Virus record (IMG/VR): IMGVR_UViG_3300048687_000113
Coordinates: 45,244-109,243 of that record
Direction: 5' to 3' (one strand)
Length of the DNA stretch: 64,000 nucleotides
Origin: a virus
Shown: positions 22,309 to 31,618 of the stretch, in pieces
Layout: every line of letters begins with the position of its first letter
Numbering within the stretch: the first letter of the stretch is position 1
Notes under the pieces: generated by a model
Told to the model about the DNA's origin: nothing
The model's database searches: none
Seen by the model: the letters and a program-made list of their open reading frames with translations, nothing else
Translations under genes and position numbers: made by a program

Positions 22309-23793
22309 TTGAGCCGGTACATCACCAACTTCACGTTCGGCAGAGGCGTTCACTTCCAGACCGAGAAGAAGTACGAGCACATCGTGCCCGCACTCCTGGA
22401 GCGGGTCTGGAGCGTCGACAATGACAAGAAGAACACCCTCTGGCAGATGGGCGAGAACGGTTCCGTAGCCGGGGACTGTTTCGTGAAGGTGGCCTACGAA
22501 CCCGCCTGGAGCGATACGGCTGGCAACACGCACCCCGGGCGCGTGCGCATTTTGCCGCTCAACGCTGCACAGTGCTTTCCGGAATACCATCCGCACGACC
22601 GTGATCGTTTGCTCAGGTTCAAGATCCGCTACAAATTCTGGGGCACCTCCCTAGAAGGGACGCGTGCCGTATACACGTACACGGAGATCATTACCGATGA
22701 ATACATTGAAGAATATGTAAATGATGAACTCCTCGACGCGCGAGAGAACCCCCTGGGAACCATCCCGGTGGTGCACATCCGGAACATCTCCATATCCGGC
22801 TCCCCCTGGGGCCTGTCGGACATCGCCGACCTGATCCCGCTGAATCGCGAGTACAACGAGAAGTGCACCGAGATCAGCGACATCGTGAATTATCACGCGG
22901 CGCCCGTCACGATTATCACCGGTGCGAAAGCGAGTCACCTTGAGAAGGGGGCCCGGAAAATCTGGGGCGGCCTCCCCAAGGATGCGAACGTTTTCAATCT
23001 GGAGAACGGCGTCGACCTCAACGGTCCGCTGCAATACCTGGAGCTGATCAAGCGCTCCATGCACGAGCTGACCGGCGTCCCCGAGACGGCCCTGGGCCAA
23101 GCCCAACCGATCTCGAATACGTCAGGAGTGGCTCTGGCAATTCTCTACCAGCCACTCATGTCCAGGTACTCCCTGAAGCAGACCAACTACACGGCCGGCC
23201 TGCGCCGGATCAACGAACTTGTACTGCGCACACTCTTCCTCTACGAGCCCGAGTGCCGCATCTACGACCCCAGCACCCAGGGAATTCGGGTATCCGACGA
23301 ACAGCCCCTCGTCATCGACCCGCGCGACCCCGAGGTGTACGACACCACCGTGGACTGGCCCCCGCCGCTCCCGGTGGACGTCCTGGTCAAGCTGAATGAA
23401 GTCCAAGCGAAGCTCGCCCTGGGCCTGGAGTCCAAGCGGGGAGCCCTGCGCGATCTCGGGGAGACCTTCCCCGGAGAAAAAATGCAGGAAATCTTCGACG
23501 AGCGACTCACCGAGGCCAAGGAAGACGGCGCGCTCGAATATATCAAGGCACAAATCGCCAGCACTATCTTGCGAACTACGGGATTGCCGCCGGAAGGCGT
23601 GGAAAGCCCACCCCCTGCACCGGCCGCTTCCGGCTCCAAGGAGTCCGGAAATACCGGAGCGACAAGCGCCGGCCCCTTTCCCGGAGTACCGGGAGTGGGG
23701 CAGGGCAAAGACACCGACTCGGTCCTCAGTGAACTCGTGACGCTGTCGCAGGGCACGAAATTGGCCCAGCGACGGAACCCGGAAAACGACTGA
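22309..23793 (+). CDS. Portal protein
   Basis: 494 aa if counted from TTG 22309; the true N-terminus is probably at 22079, in the other frame, because the frame is open and portal-like from about 22183. Portal features include a long alpha/beta core with GDCFVKVAYE, VRILPLNAAQCFPEYH, TYTEIITDEYIEEY, a SDIADLIPLNREYNEK stem-like helix and SMHELTGVPETALGQ. The C-terminal 80 residues are Pro/Gly/Ser-rich. It forms the dodecameric DNA channel at the capsid vertex and docks the terminase. It is followed by the scaffold gene. Confidence 0.9.
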   Translation: MSRYITNFTFGRGVHFQTEKKYEHIVPALLERVWSVDNDKKNTLWQMGENGSVAGDCFVKVAYEPAWSDTAGNTHPGRVRILPLNAAQCFPEYHPHDRDRLLRFKIRYKFWGTSLEGTRAVYTYTEIITDEYIEEYVNDELLDARENPLGTIPVVHIRNISISGSPWGLSDIADLIPLNREYNEKCTEISDIVNYHAAPVTIITGAKASHLEKGARKIWGGLPKDANVFNLENGVDLNGPLQYLELIKRSMHELTGVPETALGQAQPISNTSGVALAILYQPLMSRYSLKQTNYTAGLRRINELVLRTLFLYEPECRIYDPSTQGIRVSDEQPLVIDPRDPEVYDTTVDWPPPLPVDVLVKLNEVQAKLALGLESKRGALRDLGETFPGEKMQEIFDERLTEAKEDGALEYIKAQIASTILRTTGLPPEGVESPPPAPAASGSKESGNTGATSAGPFPGVPGVGQGKDTDSVLSELVTLSQGTKLAQRRNPEND

Positions 23794-23798
23794 ACCGT

Positions 23799-23828
23799 CC
23801 GCCGCTCATCCCTACTCGCATCCGGCGG
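23799..23828 (+). promoter_or_regulatory. Late-gene leader hairpin 1
   Basis: CCGCC/GGCGG stem around a 20-nt loop (GCTCATCCCTACTCGCATCC), 25 bases upstream of the scaffold GTG. Member of a six-copy family with conserved loop and covarying stem. Confidence 0.65.
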
Positions 23829-23853
23829 CCCCACCAGCCTGGAGTGAACCACC

Positions 23854-24693
23854 GTGGCAACAAACCCCGCGCCCAACGGCCCGACAGAGACCGACCCCGG
23901 CACGCCGGCCGGCCCCGCCACCGGCACCGCCGTCACCCCCGAGGGGACGGTCACCGTCCAGGACCCGCCCAAGCAGCCCGAGCAGCAGTCGCAGGCCGGC
24001 CAGGAGTCCCGCTTCACAGCGGCCGACCTGGAGCGTGTCCGCCAGGAGGAGAAGGACAAGCTCTACGGCCGCCTCTCCAAGGTGGACGAGCGGTCGGAAG
24101 CCCTGGAGGCGGAGCTGAAGGAGCTTCGCGAGGAGCGCCAGGCCCGCGAAGCCGAGGAGGCCCAGCGCCAGCAGTCCGAGGCGGACGAGGCCAAGCAGAA
24201 GGCCGAGGCCGAGATGAGCGCGAAGAAGCTCCTCCAGGAACGCTCTTCGGAGTGGGAGAAGCGCTTCGAGCAGATCGAGCGGGAGCGGGAGCAGGAGCGG
24301 GCAGCGCTCGCGAAGGAGAGCGAGTACAACCGGCTGCGCGCCTACATTCAGGAGCGTGCCGGCGCGGAGCGCGACAGCATTGCTCCGGAACTTGTGGACC
24401 TCATTGCCGGGAACTCTCCGGAAGAGGTCGACGCGTCCATTGAGATGCTCAAGGACAAGACGCAGGCAATCTTCCAGTCCGTTCAGTCGGCCCAGGAGAC
24501 TGCGCGTTCGCAGATGCGCGGTGTGGCCGCCACCGGGTACACCGGGAACGGCCCGACTGACGGCGACGGCGGCTCTCGTCAGCTTTCTGCGGACGACATC
24601 AAGAACATGCCGATGGCCGAGTTTGCGAAGTATCGGAACCAGCTTCTCGGCGCCGCCGCACAGAAGACGAACAATCGCGGCCTCTTCGACTGA
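23854..24693 (+). CDS. Capsid scaffolding protein
   Basis: A 279-aa protein from GTG at 23854 with TGGAG upstream. The first 50 residues are Pro/Thr/Gly-rich. Residues from about 55 to 160 form a highly charged coiled coil (LERVRQEEKDKL; ELKELREERQAREAEE; WEKRFEQIEREREQE). The C-terminus is shorter and mixed (ADDIKNMPMAEFAKYRNQLL). Position between portal and major capsid protein, plus coiled coil, fit a scaffold that guides prohead assembly. No protease motif is seen. Confidence 0.85.
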   Translation: MATNPAPNGPTETDPGTPAGPATGTAVTPEGTVTVQDPPKQPEQQSQAGQESRFTAADLERVRQEEKDKLYGRLSKVDERSEALEAELKELREERQAREAEEAQRQQSEADEAKQKAEAEMSAKKLLQERSSEWEKRFEQIEREREQERAALAKESEYNRLRAYIQERAGAERDSIAPELVDLIAGNSPEEVDASIEMLKDKTQAIFQSVQSAQETARSQMRGVAATGYTGNGPTDGDGGSRQLSADDIKNMPMAEFAKYRNQLLGAAAQKTNNRGLFD

Positions 24694-24720
24694 CCGCGTC
24701 CACCCTGAAAAGTAGCCATA

Positions 24721-24749
24721 CCGCCTCTCGTTCCCATTCATCTCGGCGG
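24721..24749 (+). promoter_or_regulatory. Late-gene leader hairpin 2
   Basis: CCGCC/GGCGG stem around a 19-nt loop (TCTCGTTCCCATTCATCTC), 26 bases before the major capsid GTG. Confidence 0.65.
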
Positions 24750-24775
24750 GCCCGTCACGGGATGAGAGGTACAAC

Positions 24776-25918
24776 GTGGCAAGCGGAATCACCGGTACTC
24801 CGGTTCTGTCCCCCACTCCGACCGCCTACCAGGCGGCCAACTCCAGCATGCTCACGCCGGCCATTCAGCATATCTGGAGCAAAGAAATCCTGTTTCAGGC
24901 GATGCCGGTGCTTCGCTTCGAACAATTCATGGTCAAGAAGACCGAGCTTGGTACTGCTCCCGGCCTTTCGGTGTCGTTTATGCGGTACCGCTCGCTGGAC
25001 GGAGCGCAGCAGCTCGTCGAGGGCGTCCGCATGGAAACTCATGCGCTTTCCGCCGAGCAGATCACCATTACCGTGGCGGAGCACGGCTTTGCCATTGCAG
25101 TGACGGAACTCCTGCTCAATGCGAGCTTCGACGACGTGATGGCGTCCGGCGCGCGCCTCCTCGGCCGCAACATGGCCACCTACCTGGACTCGATGTGCCG
25201 GGACACGCTGCTCGGGGCTCCGTCGGTTCTGTATGGGTATGACAAGCTCGCGTCGTGGTCGGCTGGTGCCGCGCGGACGCCGCTGTCGCCGTACGACCGT
25301 GGCATGTTTGCAGACAGCGAGGCCACGATGGCTGCAAACGGCGGCTTTCACTTCACGTCTGCGCTGGTCAAGGACGCAGTCGAGACCCTGGCGACGAAGA
25401 ACGTGCCCCGATTGGGTGAAACGTACGTTGCATTCGTACATCCTCACCAAAGCCGCCGGCTCCGCGATGATCCCGAGTTCATCGAGGTGACAAAGTATGC
25501 GGCTCCCGGCAACTTTATGCTGGGAGAAATCGGACGTCTGAACGATGTCGTCTTCATCGAGACAACTCAGGTCTTCCAGGGCAATACGAACCAGCCGGCG
25601 ACCCCGCAGCTCGGCACGAACATCGCCCAGGGCGGCGCCCAGAGCTGGGGCGGACAGCCGGCCCGCAGCGCTTCCGGATCGGCTCCGGCAATTCCTGCCG
25701 TGAACGCTCAGCCGTCGAATCCGAGCGCCCCGTCCAACCCGATCTACCGTGCGCTCGTAATTGGCGACAATGCGGCCGGCCACGCCATTTCCCTCCCTGT
25801 CGAACTAAGGGATGGGGGTGTGCTCGATTTCGGCCGCGAGCATGCGCTTGCATGGTACAGCATTTGGGGACTCGGGCTGATCACGGACTACGCCGTGGTC
25901 CAGTGCGCGACGAACTGA
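24776..25918 (+). CDS. Major capsid protein, N4-gp56 type
   Basis: A 380-aa protein from GTG at 24776. The pattern fits the N4-gp56 family of HK97-fold capsid proteins: an N-terminal HIWSKEILFQAMPVLRFEQF, then GLSVSFMRYRSLD, an EGV segment (LVEGVRMETH), AVTELLLNASFDDVM and a DSMCRDTLL helix, with HPHQSRRLRDDPEF later. A Gly/Ser/Ala/Pro-rich insert around residues 280-315 (GGQPARSASGSAPAIPA) may be a surface loop. It forms the icosahedral shell. Confidence 0.92.
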   Translation: MASGITGTPVLSPTPTAYQAANSSMLTPAIQHIWSKEILFQAMPVLRFEQFMVKKTELGTAPGLSVSFMRYRSLDGAQQLVEGVRMETHALSAEQITITVAEHGFAIAVTELLLNASFDDVMASGARLLGRNMATYLDSMCRDTLLGAPSVLYGYDKLASWSAGAARTPLSPYDRGMFADSEATMAANGGFHFTSALVKDAVETLATKNVPRLGETYVAFVHPHQSRRLRDDPEFIEVTKYAAPGNFMLGEIGRLNDVVFIETTQVFQGNTNQPATPQLGTNIAQGGAQSWGGQPARSASGSAPAIPAVNAQPSNPSAPSNPIYRALVIGDNAAGHAISLPVELRDGGVLDFGREHALAWYSIWGLGLITDYAVVQCATN

Positions 25919-25996
25919 CCCACCCGCAGAAAAGGGCGGTGGCGTCATTTTCGTCACCGCCCCGAATTCAGTATCCGATTCGCTAGGAGAACACTC

Positions 25997-26383
25997 ATGC
26001 CCGCCAATCCGCGCACCAAGCGGAACCCGAAGGATCACACCGGGAACAAGAAGGCAGCCCTCGCCGAGCAGCACGCCGAAGACCTTGCCAAGCGCAAGGA
26101 CGAACTGGCGATGGACCACCAGGCGCAGAAGGCCGGCTTGGACGAGCCGATCGCCCTCGACGACAAGGGCCGGACGCTTCAGAACGTGTCCGAGGAAGCG
26201 GCCGAGGAAGGCCCGGTCGAGATCCCCCCGGAGACCGTGAATATCCGTATCGCGTGCGATCTGGAGAAAGTCACGATCGGGCAGGGCACTGCATTCGATT
26301 TCAAGGAGGGCCAGGTGTACACCGTGCCGCTTCACGTGGCTCAGCACCTGGACCGCCTCGGCTACGTGTGGCAGTGGCTCTGA
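25997..26383 (+). CDS. Hypothetical head protein
   Basis: A 128-aa protein; ATG at 25997 with AGGAG upstream. The N-terminal 50 residues are Lys/Glu-rich and extended; the C-terminal part (VNIRIACDLEKVTIGQG; VYTVPLHVAQHLDRLGYVWQ) looks like a small folded domain. Directly after the major capsid gene, it may be a head fibre or completion protein. Confidence 0.6.
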   Translation: MPANPRTKRNPKDHTGNKKAALAEQHAEDLAKRKDELAMDHQAQKAGLDEPIALDDKGRTLQNVSEEAAEEGPVEIPPETVNIRIACDLEKVTIGQGTAFDFKEGQVYTVPLHVAQHLDRLGYVWQWL

Positions 26384-26400
26384 CGGAAGGGAAGTGCCCG

Positions 26401-26778
26401 ATGGAGGCGCCCACGAGTCTCAAGGACTCCGGCATTGCCCCTGAGAAGGGCAACTGGTACGCCCTGCTTTCCGACCACGGCGACGGCGTCGGGATGCTCA
26501 CGCGCTCCTACCACTACACGAGCCCGAGCGGCGAGGAGTACCCGGACAGTGTCCGGCAGCTCTACGTCCTGGAGGTCGTCGAGCCGGCGACGTACGGCGT
26601 CGGCTACAGCACCGAGGATTCGGTGCTGTGCATGTGGCTGGCCTCTCCGACCCCGGGACGGATCGCGGTCCACCATCTGTCGCTCCCCGTCAGCCAGTTC
26701 ACCGAGCTGGTCACCGAGGGCGCTGAGCCACCCGAGTACGAAGACCTCCGGGTGCAACAGGCCGGCGGTGACCTCTGA
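26401..26778 (+). CDS. Hypothetical late protein
   Basis: A 125-aa protein; ATG at 26401 with GGAAGGGAAG upstream. Mixed alpha/beta composition with aromatic strands (NWYALLSDHGDGVGML; SVRQLYVLEVVEPATYG). Its stop overlaps the next start by one base. No family is recognised; a head-tail joining role is inferred from position only. Confidence 0.55.
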   Translation: MEAPTSLKDSGIAPEKGNWYALLSDHGDGVGMLTRSYHYTSPSGEEYPDSVRQLYVLEVVEPATYGVGYSTEDSVLCMWLASPTPGRIAVHHLSLPVSQFTELVTEGAEPPEYEDLRVQQAGGDL

Positions 26779-27269
26779 TGGCGGCCAACGGGTTCATCGC
26801 CGTCCAGGGCGCCGTGTCTGCACTGGACCACCTCGCGGGGCGTTCCACGGCGCTGGAGGCAGAGTGGCTGGCCAAAACGCAGGCCGGTGATCCGCTGCCC
26901 CGGGCCACGTACCTGATGCTCCTGACCCAGGTCGTGACCGATGCCCAGACGGACATGACGACGCTGGTCGGCGCCGAGGCCGCCGGCACCGGCTACGCGC
27001 GCCAGCCCGTCCCCTGGCTGGCCGCCGCGACCGGTACCAGGACCGCGACGACCTCAGACTTGGTGCAGTTCGGCCCGTTTTCCGACCCGACGGGGCTCGC
27101 GGCCCCGGTCACGGGTGCGGCCCTGGTGACCCGGATGACGTCCTCGGCGGGGCAGCCCTCCGGGCTGTGCCTGATGGCCTGGAACCTCGCGACGGCGATT
27201 ACCACCAGCCAGAACCAGGCGTTGCAGTTGGCCGCCGGCAGTCTCCAGATGACGTTGGCGGTGACCTGA
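26778..27269 (+). CDS. Hypothetical virion protein
   Basis: A 163-aa protein; ATG at 26778 (TGATG overlap). Ala/Thr-rich with a helical first half (ALDHLAGRSTALEAEWLAKT; LMLLTQVVTDAQTDMTTL) and a beta-rich second half (LVQFGPFSDPTG). It may be a neck or decoration protein. Confidence 0.55.
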   Translation: MAANGFIAVQGAVSALDHLAGRSTALEAEWLAKTQAGDPLPRATYLMLLTQVVTDAQTDMTTLVGAEAAGTGYARQPVPWLAAATGTRTATTSDLVQFGPFSDPTGLAAPVTGAALVTRMTSSAGQPSGLCLMAWNLATAITTSQNQALQLAAGSLQMTLAVT

Positions 27270-27313
27270 TGCGCTAGCACCGGCAACGACACCCAGCAAG
27301 ATCACTTAGCTAG

Positions 27314-27343
27314 CCAGCACTCATTCCCACTCGGTTCCGCTGG
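27314..27343 (+). promoter_or_regulatory. Late-gene leader hairpin 3
   Basis: CCAGC/GCTGG stem with the 20-nt loop ACTCATTCCCACTCGGTTCC, 17 bases before the ATG at 27361. The stem differs from copies 1, 2 and 4 at two base pairs but is fully paired. Confidence 0.7.
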
Positions 27344-27360
27344 CGGGACCGGAGGCGGGA

Positions 27361-28203
27361 ATGGCTGCTCCAGCGGACATCGTCCGCAGGATTCGATCCG
27401 AGATCGGGGACCTTGAGTCACCCTTCCTCGACACGTACCTCGGCGCGGACGAGCTGTCGTCATACGACCTCTCCGAGACCGGCGTCTCCGAGGTCACCGC
27501 GAGGGTCACGACAGTGGACCCGCCGGCCACCGTCGACCTGGTCCCCGACGTCGACTACGTCCTGGACTCCGCCCAGGGACGCATCGTCCTGATCAACCCG
27601 GACTACTCGCCCCTGCACCACGGCCAGACCCTGATCGTGCGGGGGACGGCCGAGGGCCTGTTCACCGACGCCGACCTCCAGACCTATATCGGCGACGCGG
27701 TCGAGCAGCACGCATACGGCCGGAGCCTGACGACCCGCTACCGGGACGCCCACGGCTTCATCCGCTATGACCACGCCCCCATCACCCTGGAAAACCTGCC
27801 GGCCGTCGAGGAGCCGCTGGTCGCCTACCTCGCGGCCATCAACTGCCTGTGGACGCTCGCCACCGACGCGGCCACCGACATCGACATCTCCACGGCCGAG
27901 GGCACCTTCGTTCCCCGCACCCAGCGCTACCGGCAGCTCATGCAGCACATCGGGGACGCCACCACCGGACTCCAGGGCCGCTACAACACCCTCGCCCAGC
28001 AGCTCAACGTGGGCCTCGGCCGGATCGAAATGTTCACCGCCCGCCGGGTCTCGCGCACCACCAACCGGCTCGTGCCCGTCTTCAAGGAGCGCGAGTACGA
28101 CGACTCCTCGAAGCCCCAGCGGCTGCTCCCGCCGATCGACGGTGACGCGTACGACGACGAGTCGGGCGTGCCCTCCCCCGCCTACCCGGGCCTGTGGGGG
28201 TGA
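27361..28203 (+). CDS. Head-tail connector-like protein
   Basis: A 280-aa protein; ATG at 27361. The N-terminus (ADIVRRIRSEIGDLESPFLD) and the helical core (LTDADLQTYIGDAVEQHAYG-like; EEPLVAYLAAINCLWTLATDAATD) resemble phage connector or adaptor proteins with a four-helix bundle. The C-terminus is basic and polar. It is preceded by leader hairpin 3 and followed closely by 28210. Confidence 0.6.
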   Translation: MAAPADIVRRIRSEIGDLESPFLDTYLGADELSSYDLSETGVSEVTARVTTVDPPATVDLVPDVDYVLDSAQGRIVLINPDYSPLHHGQTLIVRGTAEGLFTDADLQTYIGDAVEQHAYGRSLTTRYRDAHGFIRYDHAPITLENLPAVEEPLVAYLAAINCLWTLATDAATDIDISTAEGTFVPRTQRYRQLMQHIGDATTGLQGRYNTLAQQLNVGLGRIEMFTARRVSRTTNRLVPVFKEREYDDSSKPQRLLPPIDGDAYDDESGVPSPAYPGLWG

Positions 28204-28209
28204 GCGGCA

Positions 28210-28803
28210 GTGCGTGGACGACTTGACTGGAAGCGGGGCCGGTGGAACATCAACGCGGAGACGACGCTGATCCACCGGGGCCTGCGCGGGTGGCAGCGCG
28301 CCACCGGCGACTCCTTCACGTACTTCCGCTGGCAGTACGACGAGTCGGAAATGCACCCCGTCTACGACGAGGCCACCGGCTCAGGAAAGCACTTCTACGG
28401 CCGCTTCCAGCTCCCCGCGCTGCACGTGAACCACACCGAGGCGGCAAATACGGAGCCGCGTGACAGTGGCCTGTACATCGTCGACTCGCTGCACGTCACG
28501 GCCGAGTTCGACCAGCTCGCCAAGACCGGTCTGCGGGACATCAACATCCGGCACGGCGCCTACCAGCGCGACCGCATCGCCTACGACAACTTGCTCTTCG
28601 CGGTGAAGCACGTCGACATCCGGGGGCAGATCCGCCGCCGGGACATCCTCGTCACGATCGACGCCGAGCAGCTCCGCGACGACGAGCTGGTCAACGACCC
28701 GACGTTCGCCGCGTATCTGCGGGACTTCAGCCGCAACCCCGATCCGGTGCAGCCGAAGCCTTCTCCCACACCACTGGAGGGCGGCGATGATCCCTACGCC
28801 TGA
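28210..28803 (+). CDS. Head-tail joining / neck-like protein
   Basis: A 197-aa protein from GTG at 28210. Beta-rich (WNINAETTLIHRGLRG; FTYFRWQYDES; YIVDSLHVTAEFDQL; RDILVTIDAEQLRDDELV), consistent with a neck or tail-completion protein by position. It overlaps the next gene by 17 bases. No definite family assignment. Confidence 0.55.
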   Translation: MRGRLDWKRGRWNINAETTLIHRGLRGWQRATGDSFTYFRWQYDESEMHPVYDEATGSGKHFYGRFQLPALHVNHTEAANTEPRDSGLYIVDSLHVTAEFDQLAKTGLRDINIRHGAYQRDRIAYDNLLFAVKHVDIRGQIRRRDILVTIDAEQLRDDELVNDPTFAAYLRDFSRNPDPVQPKPSPTPLEGGDDPYA

Positions 28804-29470
28804 GATTGCCATGCCCGCGCTGCCCTCCGGGGTGCCCCTGGTGCGTCTGACCGGCCGCTTCATCGCGCCGGACGGAACGCCGCTGACCGGCAAGCTCACG
28901 TTCGCACCGCCGATGGTGATCACCCTGCCGGGCGCCGACACCATCTCTCCCATCCCCGCCACCGTGGAGATCGGCAAGGAGGACCAGGGGAGCTTCGCGG
29001 TGAACCTGATCGCCAGCGACGCCCCGGGAATGTCGCCGAGCGGCTGGACGTACCGGGTTACCGAGAAGATCACGGGCGCGCAGATGCGCGAGTACCACAT
29101 CCTGCTGCCCTGGCGGGAGGACAGCGCGTCCGTCGACCTCGCCGACCTGGCGCCCGCCTCGCCCTACACCGGCCGTTACCTGCCCGTCGTCGGAGCCACC
29201 GGACCCCAGGGTCCACAGGGCATTCCCGGGGAGGTCCAGCACACCGAGCTTCAGGCCCTGGAGGAACGCGTCGCGCCGCGACCGGTGTCGTGGACACAGA
29301 CCGTGGCGAGCACTGAATGGAACATCACCCACGCCTTCCCGTACCGGCCCGGGGTGCGCACGTACGACAACAGCGGCCGGGAGATCGGCGGCCTTGTCTC
29401 CCACCTCACCGACACCAGCGTGACCGTCCAGTTCGCCCATGCGGAGACCGGATCGGCGATTTTGAGCTAG
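28787..29470 (+). CDS. Virion fibre protein with short collagen-like linker
   Basis: A 227-aa protein; ATG at 28787. The N-terminal 130 residues form a beta domain (VRLTGRFIAPDGTPLTGKL; SWTYRVTEKITG-like). A short collagen-like run, GATGPQGPQGIPG, lies near residues 142-155, followed by a C-terminal beta domain (WNITHAFPYRPGVRTYD). This layout is typical of trimeric phage fibres or appendages. It is the first of four consecutive fibre-type genes. Confidence 0.7.
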   Translation: MIPTPEIAMPALPSGVPLVRLTGRFIAPDGTPLTGKLTFAPPMVITLPGADTISPIPATVEIGKEDQGSFAVNLIASDAPGMSPSGWTYRVTEKITGAQMREYHILLPWREDSASVDLADLAPASPYTGRYLPVVGATGPQGPQGIPGEVQHTELQALEERVAPRPVSWTQTVASTEWNITHAFPYRPGVRTYDNSGREIGGLVSHLTDTSVTVQFAHAETGSAILS

Positions 29471-29480
29471 GAGCCTTTTT

Positions 29481-30593
29481 ATGGCAGTGACCGATTTCCG
29501 TGAGTCCCTCCGGCTGAATTCTCTGCCCGTGCACGGGCTGGTGCCGGAGACGTCCTCCGCCCCGCCGGCCACGCCGGTGGAGGGCCAACTGTGGGCCGAT
29601 TCCGTCAACCATGTCGTGAAGTTCTGGAACCTGACGACGTGGAAGAACGCGCTCGACCGCAGTGACCACACCGGCGCGCAGCCGGCCGCCACGATCTCCG
29701 ATCTCGCCGCCACGGTGAAGGGCTACCGGCTCGACGAATTCACGGCCCCGACCGCTGCGGTTTCGCTGAACGGGCAACGGGCCACCAACGGCGCCGACCC
29801 GGTGGCCGCGACCGACCTGGCCACACGGCAGTACGTGGACAACGCCCGCGCGGGCATCGCCGGGGTGAAGGACCCCGTACGAGCAGTCGCCACTACGAAC
29901 ATCAACCTGGCCTCGCTGCCCGCCACCATCGGCGGCGTCACCATGGCCAGCGGCGACGGCTTCCTGGCGGCGGGGCAGACGACCGGCACCCAGAACGGCA
30001 TCTACGTCTACGGCTCGTCCGGCGGCTCTGCCACCCGCCGTTCGGACGCCGACCTCCTCGGGGACATCCGCGACGGCACGATGGTGGCAGTGGCCGAGGG
30101 CACGGACGCCGGCACCCAGTACATCCAGACCGCCACTGCCTCCGGTGCTCCGGGTGCCTGGACGCAGACGTGGGTCAAATTCAGCACCGGCGGTCAGACC
30201 TACACCGCCGACGGCCAGGGCCTGGAGCTGTCCTCCACGACGTTCTCCCTGGAGCTGGCCGACGCCACCCTCTCGAAGTCGGCGGCCGGTCTCACCATCG
30301 GCATGGTGCCCATCTCCAAGGGCGGCACAGGTGCGACGACGGCCGCAGGAGCACGCAGTGCTCTGAGCGCGGTGGGCAAGTACGCGGCCAATGTGCCTGC
30401 CATTACCGGCGGGACGCCCCTTCAGATCACGCACGGGCTCAACACGATGGACGTCCAGGAGCCGACACTGCGCGAGATAGCCACCGGTGAACTCGTGGGC
30501 GTAAAGCCCGTCGTGGTCGACGCCAACACCATCTCAATCACCACGGCATCGTCGTATCCCGCCGGCACCTTCTCGATTGTGGTGATCGGCTGA
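29481..30593 (+). CDS. Tail/neck fibre protein
   Basis: A 370-aa protein; ATG at 29481. Typical phage fibre repeats: LDEFTAPTAAVSLNGQRATN with ATDLATRQYVDNA, then ISKGGTGATTAAGARSAL, the phage tail-fibre repeat of trimeric fibres. The C-terminus (LQITHGLNTMDVQEPTLREIA) is a beta domain shared by many fibres. Involved in surface attachment. The stop overlaps the next ATG. Confidence 0.85.
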   Translation: MAVTDFRESLRLNSLPVHGLVPETSSAPPATPVEGQLWADSVNHVVKFWNLTTWKNALDRSDHTGAQPAATISDLAATVKGYRLDEFTAPTAAVSLNGQRATNGADPVAATDLATRQYVDNARAGIAGVKDPVRAVATTNINLASLPATIGGVTMASGDGFLAAGQTTGTQNGIYVYGSSGGSATRRSDADLLGDIRDGTMVAVAEGTDAGTQYIQTATASGAPGAWTQTWVKFSTGGQTYTADGQGLELSSTTFSLELADATLSKSAAGLTIGMVPISKGGTGATTAAGARSALSAVGKYAANVPAITGGTPLQITHGLNTMDVQEPTLREIATGELVGVKPVVVDANTISITTASSYPAGTFSIVVIG

Positions 30594-30802
30594 TGGCCGG
30601 CCGTCAACTCGCCTCGCAGACAGTGCCCACCACCGGCGGCAACGTGCTCACCACCGACAAGGTCGGCGCAGTCTCGGGGGTCGCCGGCCTCGACACCGGC
30701 GGCAAGGTCCCCCAGAGTCAGCTCCCCACCCCGAAGATCACCGTCGGCACCACGGCGCCCGTGTCCCCCGCTGTCGGGGACGTGTGGATCGACACGAACT
30801 GA
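30593..30802 (+). CDS. Small fibre-associated protein
   Basis: A 69-aa protein; ATG at 30593. VAGLDTGGKVPQSQLP and a terminal APVSPAVGDVWIDT match short modules found at fibre C-termini or just before receptor-binding domains. Coupled on both sides by TGATG overlaps, it probably forms part of the fibre with its neighbours. Confidence 0.65.
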   Translation: MAGRQLASQTVPTTGGNVLTTDKVGAVSGVAGLDTGGKVPQSQLPTPKITVGTTAPVSPAVGDVWIDTN

Positions 30803-31539
30803 TGGCACGGCTCGTCACATGCGGGTTCGAAGCGAAGTCGGCCTCGGAGTGGGGCGGTACCGAGGGCACCGCCCCCGTCTTCTCGACGACGGTGAAGAAC
30901 AGCGGCACCGCGTCGGCCCGCTTCCAGAACACGACCGCGTCGGCCCGCTCGATCCGCTTCGCTGCCTACGCGGACGACGAAACAGGCAAGCTGAAAAACG
31001 TCTTCATCCGCGCCTACGTCCGGCTGGACACGGCGCCGGCCGCGCAGACCGCGATCCTCGCGTGGGATGACACGACCGGGATCGGGACAGCGTCCTTCTA
31101 CGGCATCAAGATCAACACGAACCGGACGCTGATCTGCACCTCGTCCACCGGGACTACCGGGACCGCGTCGGCCGCGCTGACGCTCGGTACCTGGTACCGG
31201 CTGGAGATGAACTACAACGAGGTGGCGAAGCAGGCGACGCCGTACCTCAATGGCACTGCGTGGGCGTCGCCGATTTCCGCTGACCTGGGTGGTGGCCACT
31301 GGGCGCGCTTCGGGATTATCAACTCCACCACGGCCGACATCTATTTCGACGATATCGCGGTCAATGACTCCACGGGGACTATCGACAACGGTTTGCCCGG
31401 GGCGATCAGTACTTCCACCGGAGTCCCGGCGAAAGTGTGGACAGGCAGTGCCTGGGCCACGAAGCCGGTCAAGGTGTGGACGGGCAGTGCCTGGGCCCCG
31501 AAAACGGTGCGGGTACGCACGTCCACAGCCTGGCGATAG
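30802..31539 (+). CDS. LamG/concanavalin-like fibre protein
   Basis: A 245-aa protein; ATG at 30802. Residues 1-195 have a concanavalin/LamG-like jelly-roll pattern (FIRAYVRLDTAPAAQTAI; FYGIKINTNRTLICTS; GTWYRLEMNYNE; ADIYFDDIAVND). The C-terminus is a tandem repeat of about 12 residues, VKVWTGSAWAPK, three units. It is likely a carbohydrate-binding receptor tip. Confidence 0.75.
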   Translation: MARLVTCGFEAKSASEWGGTEGTAPVFSTTVKNSGTASARFQNTTASARSIRFAAYADDETGKLKNVFIRAYVRLDTAPAAQTAILAWDDTTGIGTASFYGIKINTNRTLICTSSTGTTGTASAALTLGTWYRLEMNYNEVAKQATPYLNGTAWASPISADLGGGHWARFGIINSTTADIYFDDIAVNDSTGTIDNGLPGAISTSTGVPAKVWTGSAWATKPVKVWTGSAWAPKTVRVRTSTAWR

Positions 31540-31618
31540 CGGACGGAATTATCAGGCGGTGAAAAAGGCGTGCCACGCTCACATTCCACCTCTTGCCGTT
31601 CCTAGCCGAGGAGTTTTC

